This document shows positions 36,599 through 49,376 of a DNA stretch of 64,000 bases, piece after piece. Source of the DNA: Pagrus major (taxonomy: Eukaryota > Chordata > Actinopteri > Spariformes > Sparidae); assembly GCF_040436345.1 (NCBI RefSeq), contig NC_133238.1:5954150-6018149 (forward strand). The letters are read 5' to 3'. How positions within the stretch are numbered: position 1 is the stretch's first letter; each line of letters opens with the position of its first letter. The notes below the pieces were generated by a model. It saw nothing but the letters and a program-made list of their open reading frames with translations, made no database searches and was not told where the DNA came from. The position numbers and the translations under genes are program-made.

Positions 36599-36783
36599 AT
36601 GGACCCCGCCGCCGTGTGTCTCCTCCACACTTTGCTGCTGATGATCACCTTGCCCCCTGTTTCCTCTGCCCCGTGTCCCCGGCCCTGCTCCTGCCCCCAG
36701 CCCACTGAGCTCCACTGCACCTTCCGCTCCCTCCTCACCATCCCAGCTGCTGTGTCCAAACACGTGGAGCGCATGAACCTGGG
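36599..36783 (+). CDS. mxra5: mxra5 coding exon 1: signal peptide and LRR N-cap
   Basis: It encodes residues 1-62. A hydrophobic segment (VCLLHTLLLMITLPPVSS) is followed by CPRPCSCP and LHCTFRSLLTIP, the LRRNT cysteine pattern. It ends CTGGG|GTCAGT in phase 2. The acceptor appears to be the AG immediately before the ATG, after a C-rich tract. An AG at 36,558-36,559 is an alternative that would add a short leader. Confidence 0.9.
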
Positions 36784-39700
36784 GTCAGTCCTTTTGGCAT
36801 TCCTCAGCACTGACTTGGCACGCCTGTTATTTTGCTATACTGTGAGAGATTGGATTACACCCTTAATGCATGATTAAAGAAGGATTTAATTTTATGGCAT
36901 GTCAATAACCAGGCTCTTGTATTGTTTCTCATTAATTTGGGTTTAGTGTTTTTCATACCGCCCACTCTGTTCCTGTTGTTTCAGGTTCAATAGCATTAAT
37001 AAGATCACAGACAAATCGCTGGCTGGTCTGAGGAAGCTGGAGCTTCTGATGGTCCATGGGAACGATGTCCACAGTCTGCCTGATGGAGTGTTCAGGGACC
37101 TGAGCTCACTACAGGTACACCAGCTGAACACACCATAGAAATGTTGAACCCCAATGGTAAATCTATATTAGTTTGTTTGTGTGCGTCTTTTGAAAGGCCT
37201 TATTCCCATATGTTGAGCACATTCTGTCAACTTTTTTCCAGATTAGTATCATTACTAAGTGCTCCTTACGTCCGACTAGAAAAACCTTAGAAAGACAATA
37301 CAGAAAGCTAAAATTAAAGGAACAGTTCACCCAACAATAAAAATTCAGTCACACAAAACATTTCAAACAAAATGAAGAAACATGTTTAACACATTTTCTC
37401 CTCCAAAATGTTACCTTTTCAGAGGAGACCACACTCATGAATATATTTGAAATGTTGAAATAGTTCAGGAACAGCAACCAATTGATTTAATCTCTTCGTT
37501 ACCTATCTCTTAGGCAACCATTTTACAATAACGTTTGACTTTTATTCTTCACCAAGAAAAAATTAATAAATAACCCTGGACCTGGAGTACCCACTGAACT
37601 CTACAAATGACAAATGTCTCATGTACAACACCCATTTTAGAAATGATGTCCGGCTTTTTTTCACCTTTGACTTTCACTGTTGCTATATTTAGCTTGTATT
37701 GGAGGGTAATTGCATTTCAATAGCACTTTCCCAGTCTACTGACCACTCAAACTACTTAACAACAGTTGTCACATTGACCCATTCACACACCAACTCATAC
37801 ACTGATGGCAGCTCTACATCCCGAGCCACAGCCACTATCGTATTGTATTGAGTAAAATATTGCTGCATTATCACATTAACTAGAAATATTTTCAATGTGT
37901 TGTTGAAGATGGCTCCCCTGTTCAGCATGATGTGTCCAATATATGAATCCTTGGGATCTTATCTGTAAGGTGGCGTGGCAGGGTTAAAAAGGTTTATAAT
38001 GTCATGATTACTAATTATGTCTCCTCGTTGCTTATTGGTTTAGATGCTGAAGATGAGCTATAACAAGCTGACTGAGATCAACAGACACACCCTTCAGGGT
38101 CTCTGGGCCCTGGCCAGGTTACACCTGGACCACAACCGATTGGAGTTCATCCACCCAGATGCTTTTCAGGGCCTCACCTCCCTGCGGCTGCTGCAGCTGG
38201 AAGGCAACCGACTTCAGCAGCTGCACCCAGCCACCTTCACCACCTTCACTCTGATGGACTACTTCCATGTCTCCACCCTGAGGCATCTCTACCTGTCAGA
38301 CAACGGGCTGATGTCACTGCCTTCCCACCTGGTGGCCACCATGCCTCAACTGGAGAACCTGTACCTCCATGGAAACCCATGGACCTGCGACTGCAACATG
38401 AGGTGGCTCCATGACTGGAATACAACCTCACCAGGTTTGACTTTAAATGTATTTATTTGATTATTCTTTATTATTGCGTTCAAACACTAGTGATACTGAT
38501 AATCTAATGATTCATATGTTGGAATATTCACAGATGATAATTCAAGACTGCTCCAAGATCTTATTTGACAGCATTGTTTGTTTTTCTCTAGGTGTCTTGA
38601 AATGTAAAAAGGACAAGGCACTTCCCAGTGGCCAGCTGTGTCCTATGTGCTCATCTCCCAGGCACCTCCAGAGGAAAGAGCTCCAGGCAGTGGAGAGCTT
38701 AGTCTGCAGCGGCCCTGTCATCAGCTCTCCTCAGAGGACTTCCCCACCTGATGACATGGAAAGTGAGGTCATGACCACAGAGGACTTCAGTGAAGCACTT
38801 GGAAACATCTCTCTGGGCCTGTCAGATGAACATGGGAATGAGGTGGATTTGGAGTGTAGCATTAACGAGCCAAGAGAGGTTACCAAGATCAGCTGGGAGC
38901 AGGTCAACCATCTCCAGCTGGCCTCTAACATAACGTTGTCAGTGGATATAGAATGCCCTGTTGATAGAGAAAAGTATGAGCGACTGTGGAGGCTTATCGC
39001 ATACTACAGCAATGTACCTGCCCATTTACAAAGGGGGGTTATGCTCAGAAAAGAGCCTCATCCAACCTATGTGTATAGACAGGACTCTGAGAAGGATGCT
39101 TTGTACTACACAGGTGTCAAAGTTAATATCATGGCTCAGCCAGAATGGCTGATGCAGACATCTGCGGGCCTTCAGCTGAACCGACTTCAATCATCAGCCA
39201 AGATGGTAAAATTGATCCTGAGCACAGACTTCTCTGAGACAGTGGAAGCAGAGCTGGTGCGGAGACAGAGGAGGACATGGGTCATGATTAAGTCAACAAA
39301 TGCAACTCGCAAAGCGTTGAGTGCTATCCTGGGAAGCACGAGTCAAATGGACTGTAACGTGCACAGTTCTGACCAACCAGTCATCCACTGGATGCTGCCA
39401 GACGGCTCCAAGATGGAGGCAGCACACAGCAGTCCAGACAACAGGGTGTCTGTGTCGGGCGAAGGACAGCTGGTCATTAAAGCTGTCAGCCACACAGATA
39501 CAGGAATTTACTACTGCATTGCCAAGGTTCATGGAGATCTTGCTGTCCTGCCATTCCATCTAACAGTACAGGAATCCTCTAGCCCTCTCCAAGGAGAGGA
39601 TGCCTCAATTACACCTATTGAAGGATTTGTAGGGAACCCCATTTCCCTGCCTTGTGTTGCATCTGGTTCCCCCGATGCTGAAATTAACTGGATTCTACCA

Positions 39701-42700
39701 AGCAGCAACATAGTTAGTTTCCAAGCCAACTCCTCCAGAGCTTTTGTCTTTTCCAACGGCACTCTACATATCCCACAGACTCAGTTATTGGACAGTGGTC
39801 ATTATAAATGCATTGCCATAAATCAACATGGTGTGGATACCCTGGCTACAAAAATCATTCTCATCAGGCGCAAAGGGCTGATAAGGCCTTTGAGGAAATT
39901 CCCAGCAAGACCTCAGTCAGCCTCAGGGGTGAACACTCAGATTAAAGTCCCCACAATGGATACAGAGGAGGCATCGGGGGACAATGAGGGTACTCAGAAG
40001 GAGCCTCCATTAAGCCGCTTGGATCCCTTGAGGAGGAGAGTTCCAGGAGGTGTGGCCCCAGGAAGGAGGGGCGTCCATCCATCAAGGAATGTGTGGCGGA
40101 GGCCGACAGTGCTTCGAAAACCAACAGGATCACGTGTTGAAGACAGGAAGAATATAGTTGACAGCAGGAGGAAGATTAATATGTCAAAGACTAAAATAGA
40201 CCCAGAGAAATGGGCTGATATTTTGGCTAAGATCAGGGACAGAAATGCTCAGAATACTGTGACACCACTCCCAGTTCAGCATACGACACAGATGACACTG
40301 ACAGAGCAGACTACAAAGTCACAAGAAACTATTGAGGGATCATCTGATGGCGTGACTGTGCAGGAAAAAGAGGGCAAGGATTACTTCATAACACCACACA
40401 TTCCAGTACTACACACAACTAATAAACACAGTACACAAGGCCAAGACACACATGTGACATCTAATAGCGATACTACACATGATACACAGGATATGACATC
40501 AAACAGTCAGCATGCACATAACATACATTCTACAGCAGAGCCACACACAACACAGACTACATACAATGTACAACACACAAGCCCTGATACGAACTTAGAC
40601 ATACACACAACTTCAAACAGTGTGTTTTTCCTCCCACATACCACATCTGTTCCCCTACACGCTGTCACTTTCTGGCTGGCGAACACAAACATTGCAAGCA
40701 GCAGCAGTACATTTTCTCTACAAGAGAACCCTAGCACAAATACAGATGTTGATAGAGTCAAAACAGCTCAGTGGTCCAAGGCATCAGAGAGGAGCGAGAA
40801 TGTGGATATGCCGAATGTTGTTGCCAGCTCCAATAATGACCGAGAACTCTCTTTGAGTGGAAGTCAAATTATCCCTTCAGTCAACCAAAATGGAAAATAT
40901 CTTCATGAGACTGCAACAAGATTTGAGTTGCATACTCAGCCAAAGGACACAACACTTGATGATTTGCAGTCTCAAGCAATGCTCACAACAGCAGCTCTAA
41001 CAACTATACAAGTACCCACCACTACAAGAAGGAGGGGGTCTGAAGGACAATCATCATCACGCCAACGACAACCTAACTCTAAGAGAAAGACTGAGGGTCG
41101 TCGGAGAAGGCCAAACAGAAGGAAACAAAAGCTGAATAAACCCACCCAGTTAATAGCCACCACACCTACAAATGCTCCCCTAGCAACAGTCAGGACCACT
41201 GCCTCCTCACAGCTAAAAATAGAACCATTAGATGCTACATTAGCCAGTTTCAATACCACTGTTCCATTCAGGGGCAGCCAAGCAGCGTCATCAGGCAGAC
41301 TGAGTCATGAGGAAAGCAAAGACCAAGGGCATGATGCCAAGGCAGCCATCGAACCCTCTGCACTACCAGCTTCTCCCCCCGAAACAAATGACAGCATTCT
41401 AGCCCTGGCCAAACCACTGTTCAAAAGCACATCAGTGGCACCATCATTTCCAACGTCCTCTCCAGGAGTGGGTCACGGAAAGATGAGTTCTCCAACAGCC
41501 TTGGGAATCTCAGAGAGTGTGTCTCCTGCAGAACATTTGGAAATGTTCACATCAACCACTCAGCAGAGGTTTACAGGCAGCCCCCTTCCACCTGTTAAAC
41601 CCTTAGAAGAGACACAAAGGGTAAGCATTACAGGAGACCTTGGACCTGTGCCACGCACGAACAATTCCTCGGGGGGTTTTCACAGTGTAACGCAAGTGCA
41701 AACAGATGTCGGGCGGAATCAATCAGGCCATCAATACATACCCCATGAAAATGACGGAAATATGCTTTTCAAGGAGACTGGCATGCAGTTTTCTCTGCTG
41801 CCATCCCCATCCGCCTCAGCTGCTTCCTTAATTGAGCCTGAAATCAAGTCAACCTCTGCATACACTTCTAGAGGCTTAATTACAACACCAAGCATGCTTT
41901 TTGAGGGTGATTTGGACACAGAACAGGTCACCACAACGGATCCTACATTACTTGAAACATCTTATCATACTTTTGGTCAAAATAAAACCCCAAGCAGTGA
42001 ATCAGAGGGAGATACACATCTTGAAGAAACTGCAAATATAGGAATAAATGCTAATGCTCTTATTACAAGTATTGTAACAACAAATCCCTTTGTTACTTCA
42101 CCTGATGCTGTGATTCCATCCAGAGTAGTGCCATATGTTACACTACCTAAAATGTCTCCCACTGGAGCCAAAATGGACCCTTCACTGATGGCTACCACTC
42201 AGGAGGCTCCCAAGAGCCACAACACTGCAGACAACCACAGACAAAGCCAACATATCCACCCCATCACCACATCAGAGCCCCAGAAAACAAAAGACTTCCA
42301 TCTTGTAACAGAAGCTGACCACAAACTGACTCCATTTGTTAGTATAAATCCAACTTCCCCAGCCCTAAAATTGACCAGTGGACAGACAATTAAGGAAATG
42401 GCCACTCCTGCCCCAACAAATGCTGCAAACCAAACTGATCCATTCAAAGAGGGACTGCTAACAAGCTCTCAGGATGTGTCCAGAAAGCACCAGCTACCTG
42501 GACAAGGATCGGTTCCAAGGGGGAAGCCAAGGATAACTAAGAGTAATTTCCAGACTTTCACTGTGAAAGCTGAAACAGATGCTCAGCTTCCCTGTGAGGC
42601 TGAGGGTGAGCCAATGCCCTTCCTGTCATGGACTAAAGTTGCAAGTGGTATGTATGACTCAACCTCATAACTCTACTTTTCATTTTCAGGTCAGCCTTGT

Positions 42701-45700
42701 TACTTTCTTCTTAACAAACGCTATGGAAAAGAGAAAAACATGTGAATTAATCAAATAGTTTGACTATAATTTTTTTTTCCTGTAAGTTTTTTAAGCTTGG
42801 TTTTCCAAGCTTGATCAAAGATGGGTTTACCCATCAGTTTCAGGAGATCTTGTAGTCACTGGGCATGTTTTTGTTTCACGGTTTTAAGTCATTTAGAGCT
42901 GGTTGTTGCACTACCAGGCATTTCAAAATTAATAAGGTTGAGAAAGATAAAATGTGAAACAACAACAATTTTTTTATTTGTTGTTTACTTACTATTATTA
43001 ATTGGAGAAAGCCAGGCTCCTAATGCAAGAATGTATATCACACTGTCAACAGTTTAAGGTATACTGTAGTTATTTTGGACCCTATTACCATACTAAGTAA
43101 GAATATGTATGCAAAATCTTTACAATTAATGTGAAGAATACAGTCATATTAAATTAGATTTACCATGTCTGGTACAGAAAATGAAAAATATAATTCATAA
43201 CTTGCTTCTGAGTTATTTTTTCGAAACTGTATATGTGATATTTGGTAGCAATCAAGCTAAAAGCTTTTGCCAGCTAGAATGTTGATATGATATTGTTTTA
43301 ATACTGCAAACCAAAATAGATAAAACAACCATCCACCTATTCACATCAACCCCAGTCCCTTACTGTACCACCTGAGGAATCCAATATGTCTGATATGAAT
43401 GTTGTTCCATGAAAAAATGGTTAAAAATACAAGCATGATATATTTAGGACAATGCACTCATTTAATGGAAATCGGCACTGTCTGGAATAAATAATATTTG
43501 ACTATTGAAGGCTGCGTTAAGGTGTGCTCCATGACAAACAAATATGTAATGTAAAGTAATTAAACCTATGTGTATTAATTGGGATGAGGACTTTGCATCA
43601 AAGCTTCCCTGTCTGTCAAAATTAAGTATCCTCCTTGAACATTGTACACTTTGCTTTGTTAGGTATGGCACCCATACATTTTTTTTTTTGTATTTTTGTG
43701 CACCCATTACCCACCAACTCAATACTACAATACTCATTTTACCCACAGTCCCTTGTTTATTTTCTTTTATAAATTCAATGCTTAAAAGTGCGGTGAACGA
43801 TTCTGGAGACAGTTGATTGCTGAGTCCCATCCACAAGTTGTTAAATACCGACAACAATCAACACAAAGCGTTGGTATTTGACGACCTGGGACTGAAAGTC
43901 AACAACCGACTATCTTTTTCCAGAATCGCTCACCCCACCTTAAAATGTCAGATATTACTTACGCCTTAAATTGTATACTATGTGTAAGAAATAGCTGTCA
44001 TATTTAAAATCTCTCTTTTTCCATTCATGCAGGGGCGAGTATTGCTCAGAACACCAGGGCCCAGAGGTTTGAGGTCCATCCAAATGGTACATTATTCATC
44101 AGGAACACTCAGCCCATGGATGGGGGCCAGTACCTGTGCACAGTCCAAAACCAGTATGGCACAGACAAGATGGTGATCAACCTTGTGGTCCTGTCTCAGC
44201 ACCCGCGGGTCCTCCTCCCTCGGCATAGGGACATAACTGTGCATGTAGGTGGCAAAGTGGATTTGGGGTGTATAGTGGAGGGGCACCCTATGCCTCGAGT
44301 CACATGGGTGCTCCCTAACCATGTCCACATGGCTGCTGCACCACTTAGTGTCGCCCCTCAACAACGAGTGACTGTGTTGAGTAACGGAACCCTCCGGATC
44401 AGTCAGGCCTCTTACACAGACAGAGGGATTTATAAGTGCATTGGCAGCAGTGCAGCCGGGGCAGACACAGTCTCAGTTCGGCTTTACATCTCAGCATTGC
44501 CACCTGTGATTCAGCAGACCCAACATGAGAACACCACCCTCCTAGAGGGCAGCACTGCCTACATCCACTGCAGTGCCACAGGTTCCCCTCAGCCTGTCAT
44601 CCACTGGATCACACCTGATGGTGTACAGCTCACTGCTTCCCAGTTTGTTACTGGACACAACCTCATTGTCTTTCCCAACGGGACCCTCTACATAAGGACA
44701 TTAGGCCTGGGGAATGCTGGGAGATATGAGTGCTCAGCCAGTAACACGGTGGCGTCCAGCAGGAGAACAGTGATCTTGAGTATAAGGAGGAATCCGTCCT
44801 CTGCCAAGGCCAGAATCACGTCGTCATCTCCTCAGAGAACAGATGTGATCTATGGTGGGAGGCTGCTGCTCAACTGTGTGGCAAGAGGAGAGCCAGAGCC
44901 CCGGATCATCTGGAGGACACCTTCTAAGAAACTGGTGGATGCTCAGTACAGGTAAGTAATGCACAAGCTTATAAATATTTTTCTACATTCTCTATTACAT
45001 ATATAAATAAATGCCTACATGAGAGTTCTATTACCTTTACAGTTTTGACCCCAGGATCAAGGTGTTCACCAATGGAAGTATAACCGTTCAATCTGTGACT
45101 GATGAGGACAGCGGTGACTACCTGTGTGTGGCACGTAACAAGATGGGCGATGACTACGTTCTGCTGCGGGTCAACGTGCTAACCAGGCCGGCCAAGATCA
45201 AGCAGAAGCAGCAGCAATCCAGTCAGGAGGTGGTCTATGGTGGAGACCTGAAGGTGGACTGTGTGGCCTCTGGTCTCCCTAACCCAGAGATCAGCTGGGC
45301 ACTACCGGATGGCACTATGGTCAACCCAGTCAAACAAAGAGATAGTGTCAATGGGGGGCGCAGGCGCAGGTATGAGCTGCTCAGTAAAAGAGATTCTTAG
45401 AATCAACTTTCACTTCCATTGACCTGTATCACAAAGGGAAATTCACTTTGTCTGACTCTCTTTGAGCTACATGACTACCTGAGCCTAACAATGTTTTTAA
45501 TATGTTCATCAATTGACTAACTTAGCTAGCATGGCTAACATCATGGCGACTATCTACTCTACTCTGTATTGTAACTAATACATACAACATTGTTTTGGCA
45601 AAAGAAAATGCGTAGCTAATGTTAGCTAACCTAGCCAGAGCCACTAATTGCCTTAAACTTAAATTTTCCCATTTAAAAGTCAACACAGCCTGACCAGTTT

Positions 45701-48700
45701 AATGCTACTCTGCATGCAGAGGTCACCAACCTTAGCAAAGTTTGCACTAACTCTAATCAACAGCATGTTAAAATCATTACAAAGCCTAGCCACTTAACCT
45801 AACATAATTTAAAGGTTATTTATTACATATTAGCAAGCTAATACATGTGAAGGTCAGCAAATGAAAGACTTAACTTACAGGAGGCTCCACAACCGACAGC
45901 ATCTTAATTCCTCTTTTGTCAGGCAAGAGTGAAAGGAAAGGTTGCAGCAGTTCAAAGACAAGTGGCATGACATGATTGGCTGAAAAAAAAATCAGCCTTT
46001 AGTTTTGAATAAAAATATATTCAGATTCATATATGTATTTTATTAATTACATTTATTCATTTTAGAGCTTTTTATGTGCTGCTTTCTAAAAAATATGCAT
46101 TTTTTTTATAAACACAAACTGTCCTCCCCCAAGGACTTAACACATGTAGTGTGTCAGTCTGTCCAGAAGCATTCTTTTTTAATCACACATTGTGTGCTAA
46201 AATTGTCAAATGTGTCAAAATGCTATCAACACCACCTTGTGTGTTGTTTTTTGTTTTTTTGACATATCTGTTCTTGCAGTGTAGATTTTGTTGGAACCCC
46301 AGTTTGACCTTTTGTTTTAAATATATAATTCAAATGAATTATTAATTCTTAAACCAATCCATCACTATTAGCCAGTGGTGGTCCAGAAAACTCAAATCCT
46401 TAGCATTGTCATTGTCTTATTTAACAATAATTCTGCTTTTAATAAACTAAGACATTTAAGACATTCATTTTAAATGTCCATTTACCGGCAACTACTCTCT
46501 GACTGTGCTACACTGGCAGCTCAGCACCCTAAGATTAATGACTCCTCACTTCCACAGAAAATTACTTCAAGAACCAATTTTGGCATTTGCTGCTACAACA
46601 CAAAAACTCCTTCGTATTTCAGCTGTATTTATTGTTTCCTGCTATGACATGTAGAGCACACTGTAAATACTACATGTCAGTCTGTTAAGGTTGTTCGACT
46701 ATACATGTTTCTTTCTGACACATAATAGCTGCCTGACCACAGAAGAAAAGGCTCACAGAGCAGCAAACAGCAGTACCTTTGTAGTCATCTGTCTCAAAAT
46801 AGCCTTGAAGATAAATACAGAACTTACATTTCTGGTATTCATCTTCACTAGCAGCTTGTACATTACATTTGTACATATACAGTTCTTGAAAAAGGAACAT
46901 CACATAAAGGGAGCATTTTTATGTATTTTTATTATTTTATTTGTTTGCCAAGTGTTCTCTCCTTCAGTAAAAAAAAAGCTACATGTGACCAAAATAAGTC
47001 ATAATGTGCAATGTCCAAATCTTAACAACTACATAATTGCATATAATTATACTGCAAATGTAATTCCATTAATGCACATAACTCTTAACTGATAGCTGCA
47101 GTCATCAAAGTGTAACAATCAGTCTCCCTCTCCTTCCTTTTCTTTCTGAACTGTGTACAGGTATGTGGTGTTTGACAATGGGACGCTGTACTTAAACGAT
47201 GTTGGAATGCCAGAAGAAGGCGACTACACCTGCTATGCTGAGAACCAACTTGGCAAAGATGAGATGAAGGTTAGAGTTAAGGTCAAAGTTGCAACTTCGC
47301 CCCCACAAATCCAGGATAAAGACCAAAAGACTGTCAGGGTTTTTTACGGTGAGACTGTTACACTGAGATGTAATGCCAAAGGGGAATCAATACCCGTAAT
47401 CACATGGATATCTCCTACAAATAGAGTGATCCACCCTGCTTTAGACAAATACCAGATCCTGGATGATGGGACATTGGTGGTTCAAAAGGTCCAACGTTCT
47501 GATGGAGGTAACTACACCTGCATGGCCAGGAACAACGCTGGACAAGACCATAAAGTCATCAGACTGGAGGTCCTGGTGGCAACTCCAGTAATCAACGGCT
47601 TAAGTGGAACTGCCAACAACATCAAGGTGACTGCAGTTCCGGATCAACGGAAGTTTGTGGACTGTGTGGCAAAGGGAACCCCCATCCCTCGCGTCATGTG
47701 GGTTCTACCAGGAAATGTGATCCTTCCTGCACCGTACTATAGCAACCGAATGACAGTTCACCTAAATGGTACATTGGAAATTCGGTCACCCAAAAGAACA
47801 GACTCGGGGCAGCTGGTTTGTATTGCCCGTAATGAAGGAGGGGAGGTCAGGCTGGTGGTTAATTTGGATGTGAAGGAGGTTGTTGAGAGGCCACAAATTA
47901 GAGGTCACAAAACAGAGAGCCTGTCACTGACTGTGGGGAATGCCATGATTTTGAATTGCTCTTTTGAGGGATTATCTATTCCTCATGTCACTTGGATCTT
48001 ACCGAACGGTACACCTTTGCAGAGTGGTACTCGATCCTCTAAGTTTTTCCACCGACCAGATGGCTCCTTGATCATTAGCAACCCCTCTGTAGCGGAAACT
48101 GGTATGTATCGCTGTCTGGGACGCAATGTTCGAGGGCTTGTGGAGCGTACAATCACATTGTCACCAGGAAGAAAGCCAGAGATCATCAACAGATACAACA
48201 CTCCTGTCAACATCATGAATGGGGAAAGACTTTTGCTTCATTGTCTAACTAGTGGCGAACCCCTCAGACTAACATGGACACTACCCAGTGGAGTTGTCCT
48301 CAACAGGCCACAGAGAGCTGGAAGGTATGCTGTACTGCCCAATGGGACACTTGCCATCCAACAGGTATCAGTCTATGATCGGGGGTCTTATGTTTGCCGG
48401 ACTGCAAATGAGTATGGCAGCTCTCTGCTTTCTGTATCAGTAATTGTGATTGCGTACCCACCTCGAATTACAAACGGTCCGCCTTCTGTGACTTATGCTA
48501 AACATGGAGTTGCTGTTCAGTTGAACTGTGTAGCAACTGGCATCCCTAAGGTAGACGTAGCATGGGAAACCCCCGATAAAACCCGCTTGGCCGTCAGTGC
48601 ACAGCCACGCCTTTTTGGAAACAAGTACCTCCATCCGCAAGGTTCCCTCATCATCCAGAACCCGACACAAAGAGACACTGGCGTCTACCGATGCACAGCC

Positions 48701-48751
48701 AGAAATGCCATTGGCATAGACTCTAAAGCTACATTTCTCAATGTGTTCTGA
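36599..48751 (+). CDS. mxra5: Matrix-remodelling associated protein 5 (adlican), complete coding region, 7 coding exons
   Basis: The product is a secreted proteoglycan-like matrix protein linked in mammals to connective-tissue remodelling. Coding exons are 36,599-36,783, 36,985-37,114, 38,044-38,434, 38,592-42,647, 44,033-44,951, 45,043-45,369 and 47,161-48,751. All introns are GT-AG, phases agree, and the total is 7,599 nt (2,532 residues; human MXRA5 is about 2,830). Order: signal peptide (1-24), Cys-rich LRR N-cap (26-53), LRRs (about 55-215), LRR C-cap from NPWTCDC (216), an MXRA5-specific block with LWRLIAYYS and EALYYTG-like DALYYTG, Ig1-Ig2 (about 472-662), a Ser/Thr-rich linker (663-1550), and Ig3-Ig12 (1551-2532). 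All 12 Ig domains keep their Cys pair. The linker motif DPEKWADILAKIR and the middle block match MXRA5 better than IGSF10. Whether this is mxra5a or mxra5b was not decided. The start at 36,599 was chosen because a signal peptide follows directly. Confidence 0.95.
36985..37114 (+). CDS. mxra5: mxra5 coding exon 2: first leucine-rich repeats
   Basis: The acceptor is TTGTTTCAG and the donor CAG|GTACAC. It restores the codon in LGFNSINKIT and adds KLELLMVHGNDV and DGVFRDLSSLQ, LRR repeats aligned with human MXRA5. Confidence 0.93.
38044..38434 (+). CDS. mxra5: mxra5 coding exon 3: leucine-rich repeats and start of LRR C-cap
   Basis: It starts after GGTTTAG with MLKMSYNKLTEI and holds about four LRRs (LDHNRLEFIHPDAF, LEGNRLQQLHPATF, LYLSDNGLMSLP, LYLHGNPW). 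It ends in NPWTCDCNMRWLHDW at CCAG|GTTTGA, phase 1. It covers residues 106-236. Confidence 0.93.
38592..42647 (+). CDS. mxra5: mxra5 giant coding exon 4: LRR C-cap, Ig1-Ig2, Ser/Thr-rich linker, start of Ig3
   Basis: This single 4,056-nt exon encodes residues 236-1588. It opens with GVLKCKKDK and the last LRR C-cap cysteines. A conserved MXRA5 block follows, then two Ig domains (Cys pairs in MDCNV...YYCIA and LPCVA...YKCIA). The long low-complexity linker has a His/Thr-rich part (about 835-914) and a basic patch (about 1048-1089). The exon ends inside Ig3 (LPCEAEGEPMPFLSWTK). One very large exon for this region is also the arrangement in mammalian MXRA5. The linker is the least conserved part and explains most of the length difference from human. 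Confidence 0.94.
43782..43943. mobile_element. TTAA-flanked MITE in the intron between mxra5 coding exons 4 and 5
   Basis: TTAA lies on both sides. The ends AAGTGCGGTGAACGATTCTG and (complemented) AAGGTGGGGTGAGCGATTCT form a roughly 20-bp inverted repeat. The centre has its own inverted pair around 'gttaaataccgac' and 'gttggtatttgac'. The element is 162 bp and non-coding, and shares its core with 35,534 and 63,632. Confidence 0.75.
44033..44951 (+). CDS. mxra5: mxra5 coding exon 5: end of Ig3, Ig4, Ig5, start of Ig6
   Basis: It restores G-A-S at the junction and encodes YLCTVQNQYG (Ig3), LGCIVEGHPMPRVTWVLP to YKCIGSSAAG (Ig4), IHCSATGSPQPVIHW to YECSASN (Ig5) and LNCVARGEPEPRIIWRTPSK (Ig6). 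The donor is ACAG|GTAAGT. Each domain carries the Cys, Trp and Asp-x-Gly/Ala-x-Tyr-x-Cys pattern of I-set/C2 domains. Confidence 0.94.
45043..45369 (+). CDS. mxra5: mxra5 coding exon 6: end of Ig6, start of Ig7
   Basis: It follows a 91-bp intron. It encodes RIKVFTNGSITVQSV, YLCVARNKMGDDYVLLRV and VYGGDLKVDCVASGLPNPEI. It ends CGCAG|GTATGA inside a basic GGRRRR stretch that aligns with GGRTKRYVVF of human MXRA5. Confidence 0.94.
47161..48751 (+). CDS. mxra5: mxra5 coding exon 7 (last): end of Ig7, Ig8-Ig12, stop
   Basis: The acceptor is GTGTACAG. It encodes YVVFDNGTLYLNDVG, then five further Ig domains with Cys pairs around LRCNA/YTCMA, VDCVA/LVCIA, LNCSF/YRCLG, LHCLT/YVCRT and LNCVA/YRCTA. 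It ends FLNVF at a TGA at 48,749-48,751. The human protein ends similarly, right after the last Ig domain, with no membrane segment, which fits a secreted protein. Confidence 0.95.
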
Positions 48752-49376
48752 AAAATTTCACTGTTCATCATGGTCCATTTCCATACTGTATGCCCAAGCA
48801 ACTGCCTAGTTAAAAACAGCTAATGTTTTTAATGATTAAAATGTTGTAAAAACTGCTGTCACAATGATGTAATAATGACGTGATTGAAACTTGCATTGGT
48901 GCTTTGAGTGTCTCCTGTATAGAGGCCAAGTTTTGCGGTATTTTGTGCACCACAGTTTATAATTTTCACAATTTTGTGTGTAATCCACACCACTGGGAAA
49001 TATCAATGGGCTTCCAATTTTGAGCATAATACCAATGTTTGCCAAAGAAATACTGATTATGCAGGAAAACAGACTACATTAATGCATTGGCTTGACAAAG
49101 TCATATGTCCCAGTTTGCCTATGCTGTTGACTTGTTCTTATTATTTTGGGTCACCTTTCAGTTGTTGTATTTTACAGTTTGTCTTTGGGCTAATGACCTT
49201 TATTGTCTCTTTGGGCAGTACTACATGCCACTCGTTACCATATCATTTATATACTACTAGTAATAATTAACATTGGTGTCTGAAAATGATCCCTCATTCC
49301 ACAAGTGAAAGGCTCTGGTGAATAGTTGAGTTACCTGATTGGCTATAGGCAGGCCAAAAGGAGAAATTCAAATAAA
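48752..49376 (+). other. mxra5: mxra5 3' untranslated region with poly(A) signals
   Basis: ATTAAA at 48,835-48,840 and the canonical AATAAA at 49,371-49,376 are candidate poly(A) signals. The second would give a 3' UTR of about 640 nt. No longer frame or further Ig exon follows. Confidence 0.5.

Noticed and set aside
36454..36810. 118-codon minus-strand frame opposite the first mxra5 coding exon
   Set aside because: It translates the microsatellite into a poly-isoleucine run and the C-rich acceptor tract into poly-glycine. It is a shadow of simple sequence and of the real exon.
43462..43857. 131-codon minus-strand frame in an mxra5 intron
   Set aside because: It partly coincides with the MITE at 43,782 and has no protein-like pattern.
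46691..47092. 133-codon open frame between mxra5 coding exons 6 and 7
   Set aside because: The flanking exons join perfectly without it, and its composition (Phe, Ile, Lys, Asn) is that of AT-rich intron.
36599..48751. Identification of the gene as igsf10
   Set aside because: IGSF10 has the same architecture. However, the block after the LRR C-cap (LWRLIAYYS, DALYYTG, EWLMQ) and DPEKWADILAKIR agree with MXRA5, and the gyg2 neighbour fits the MXRA5 locus.
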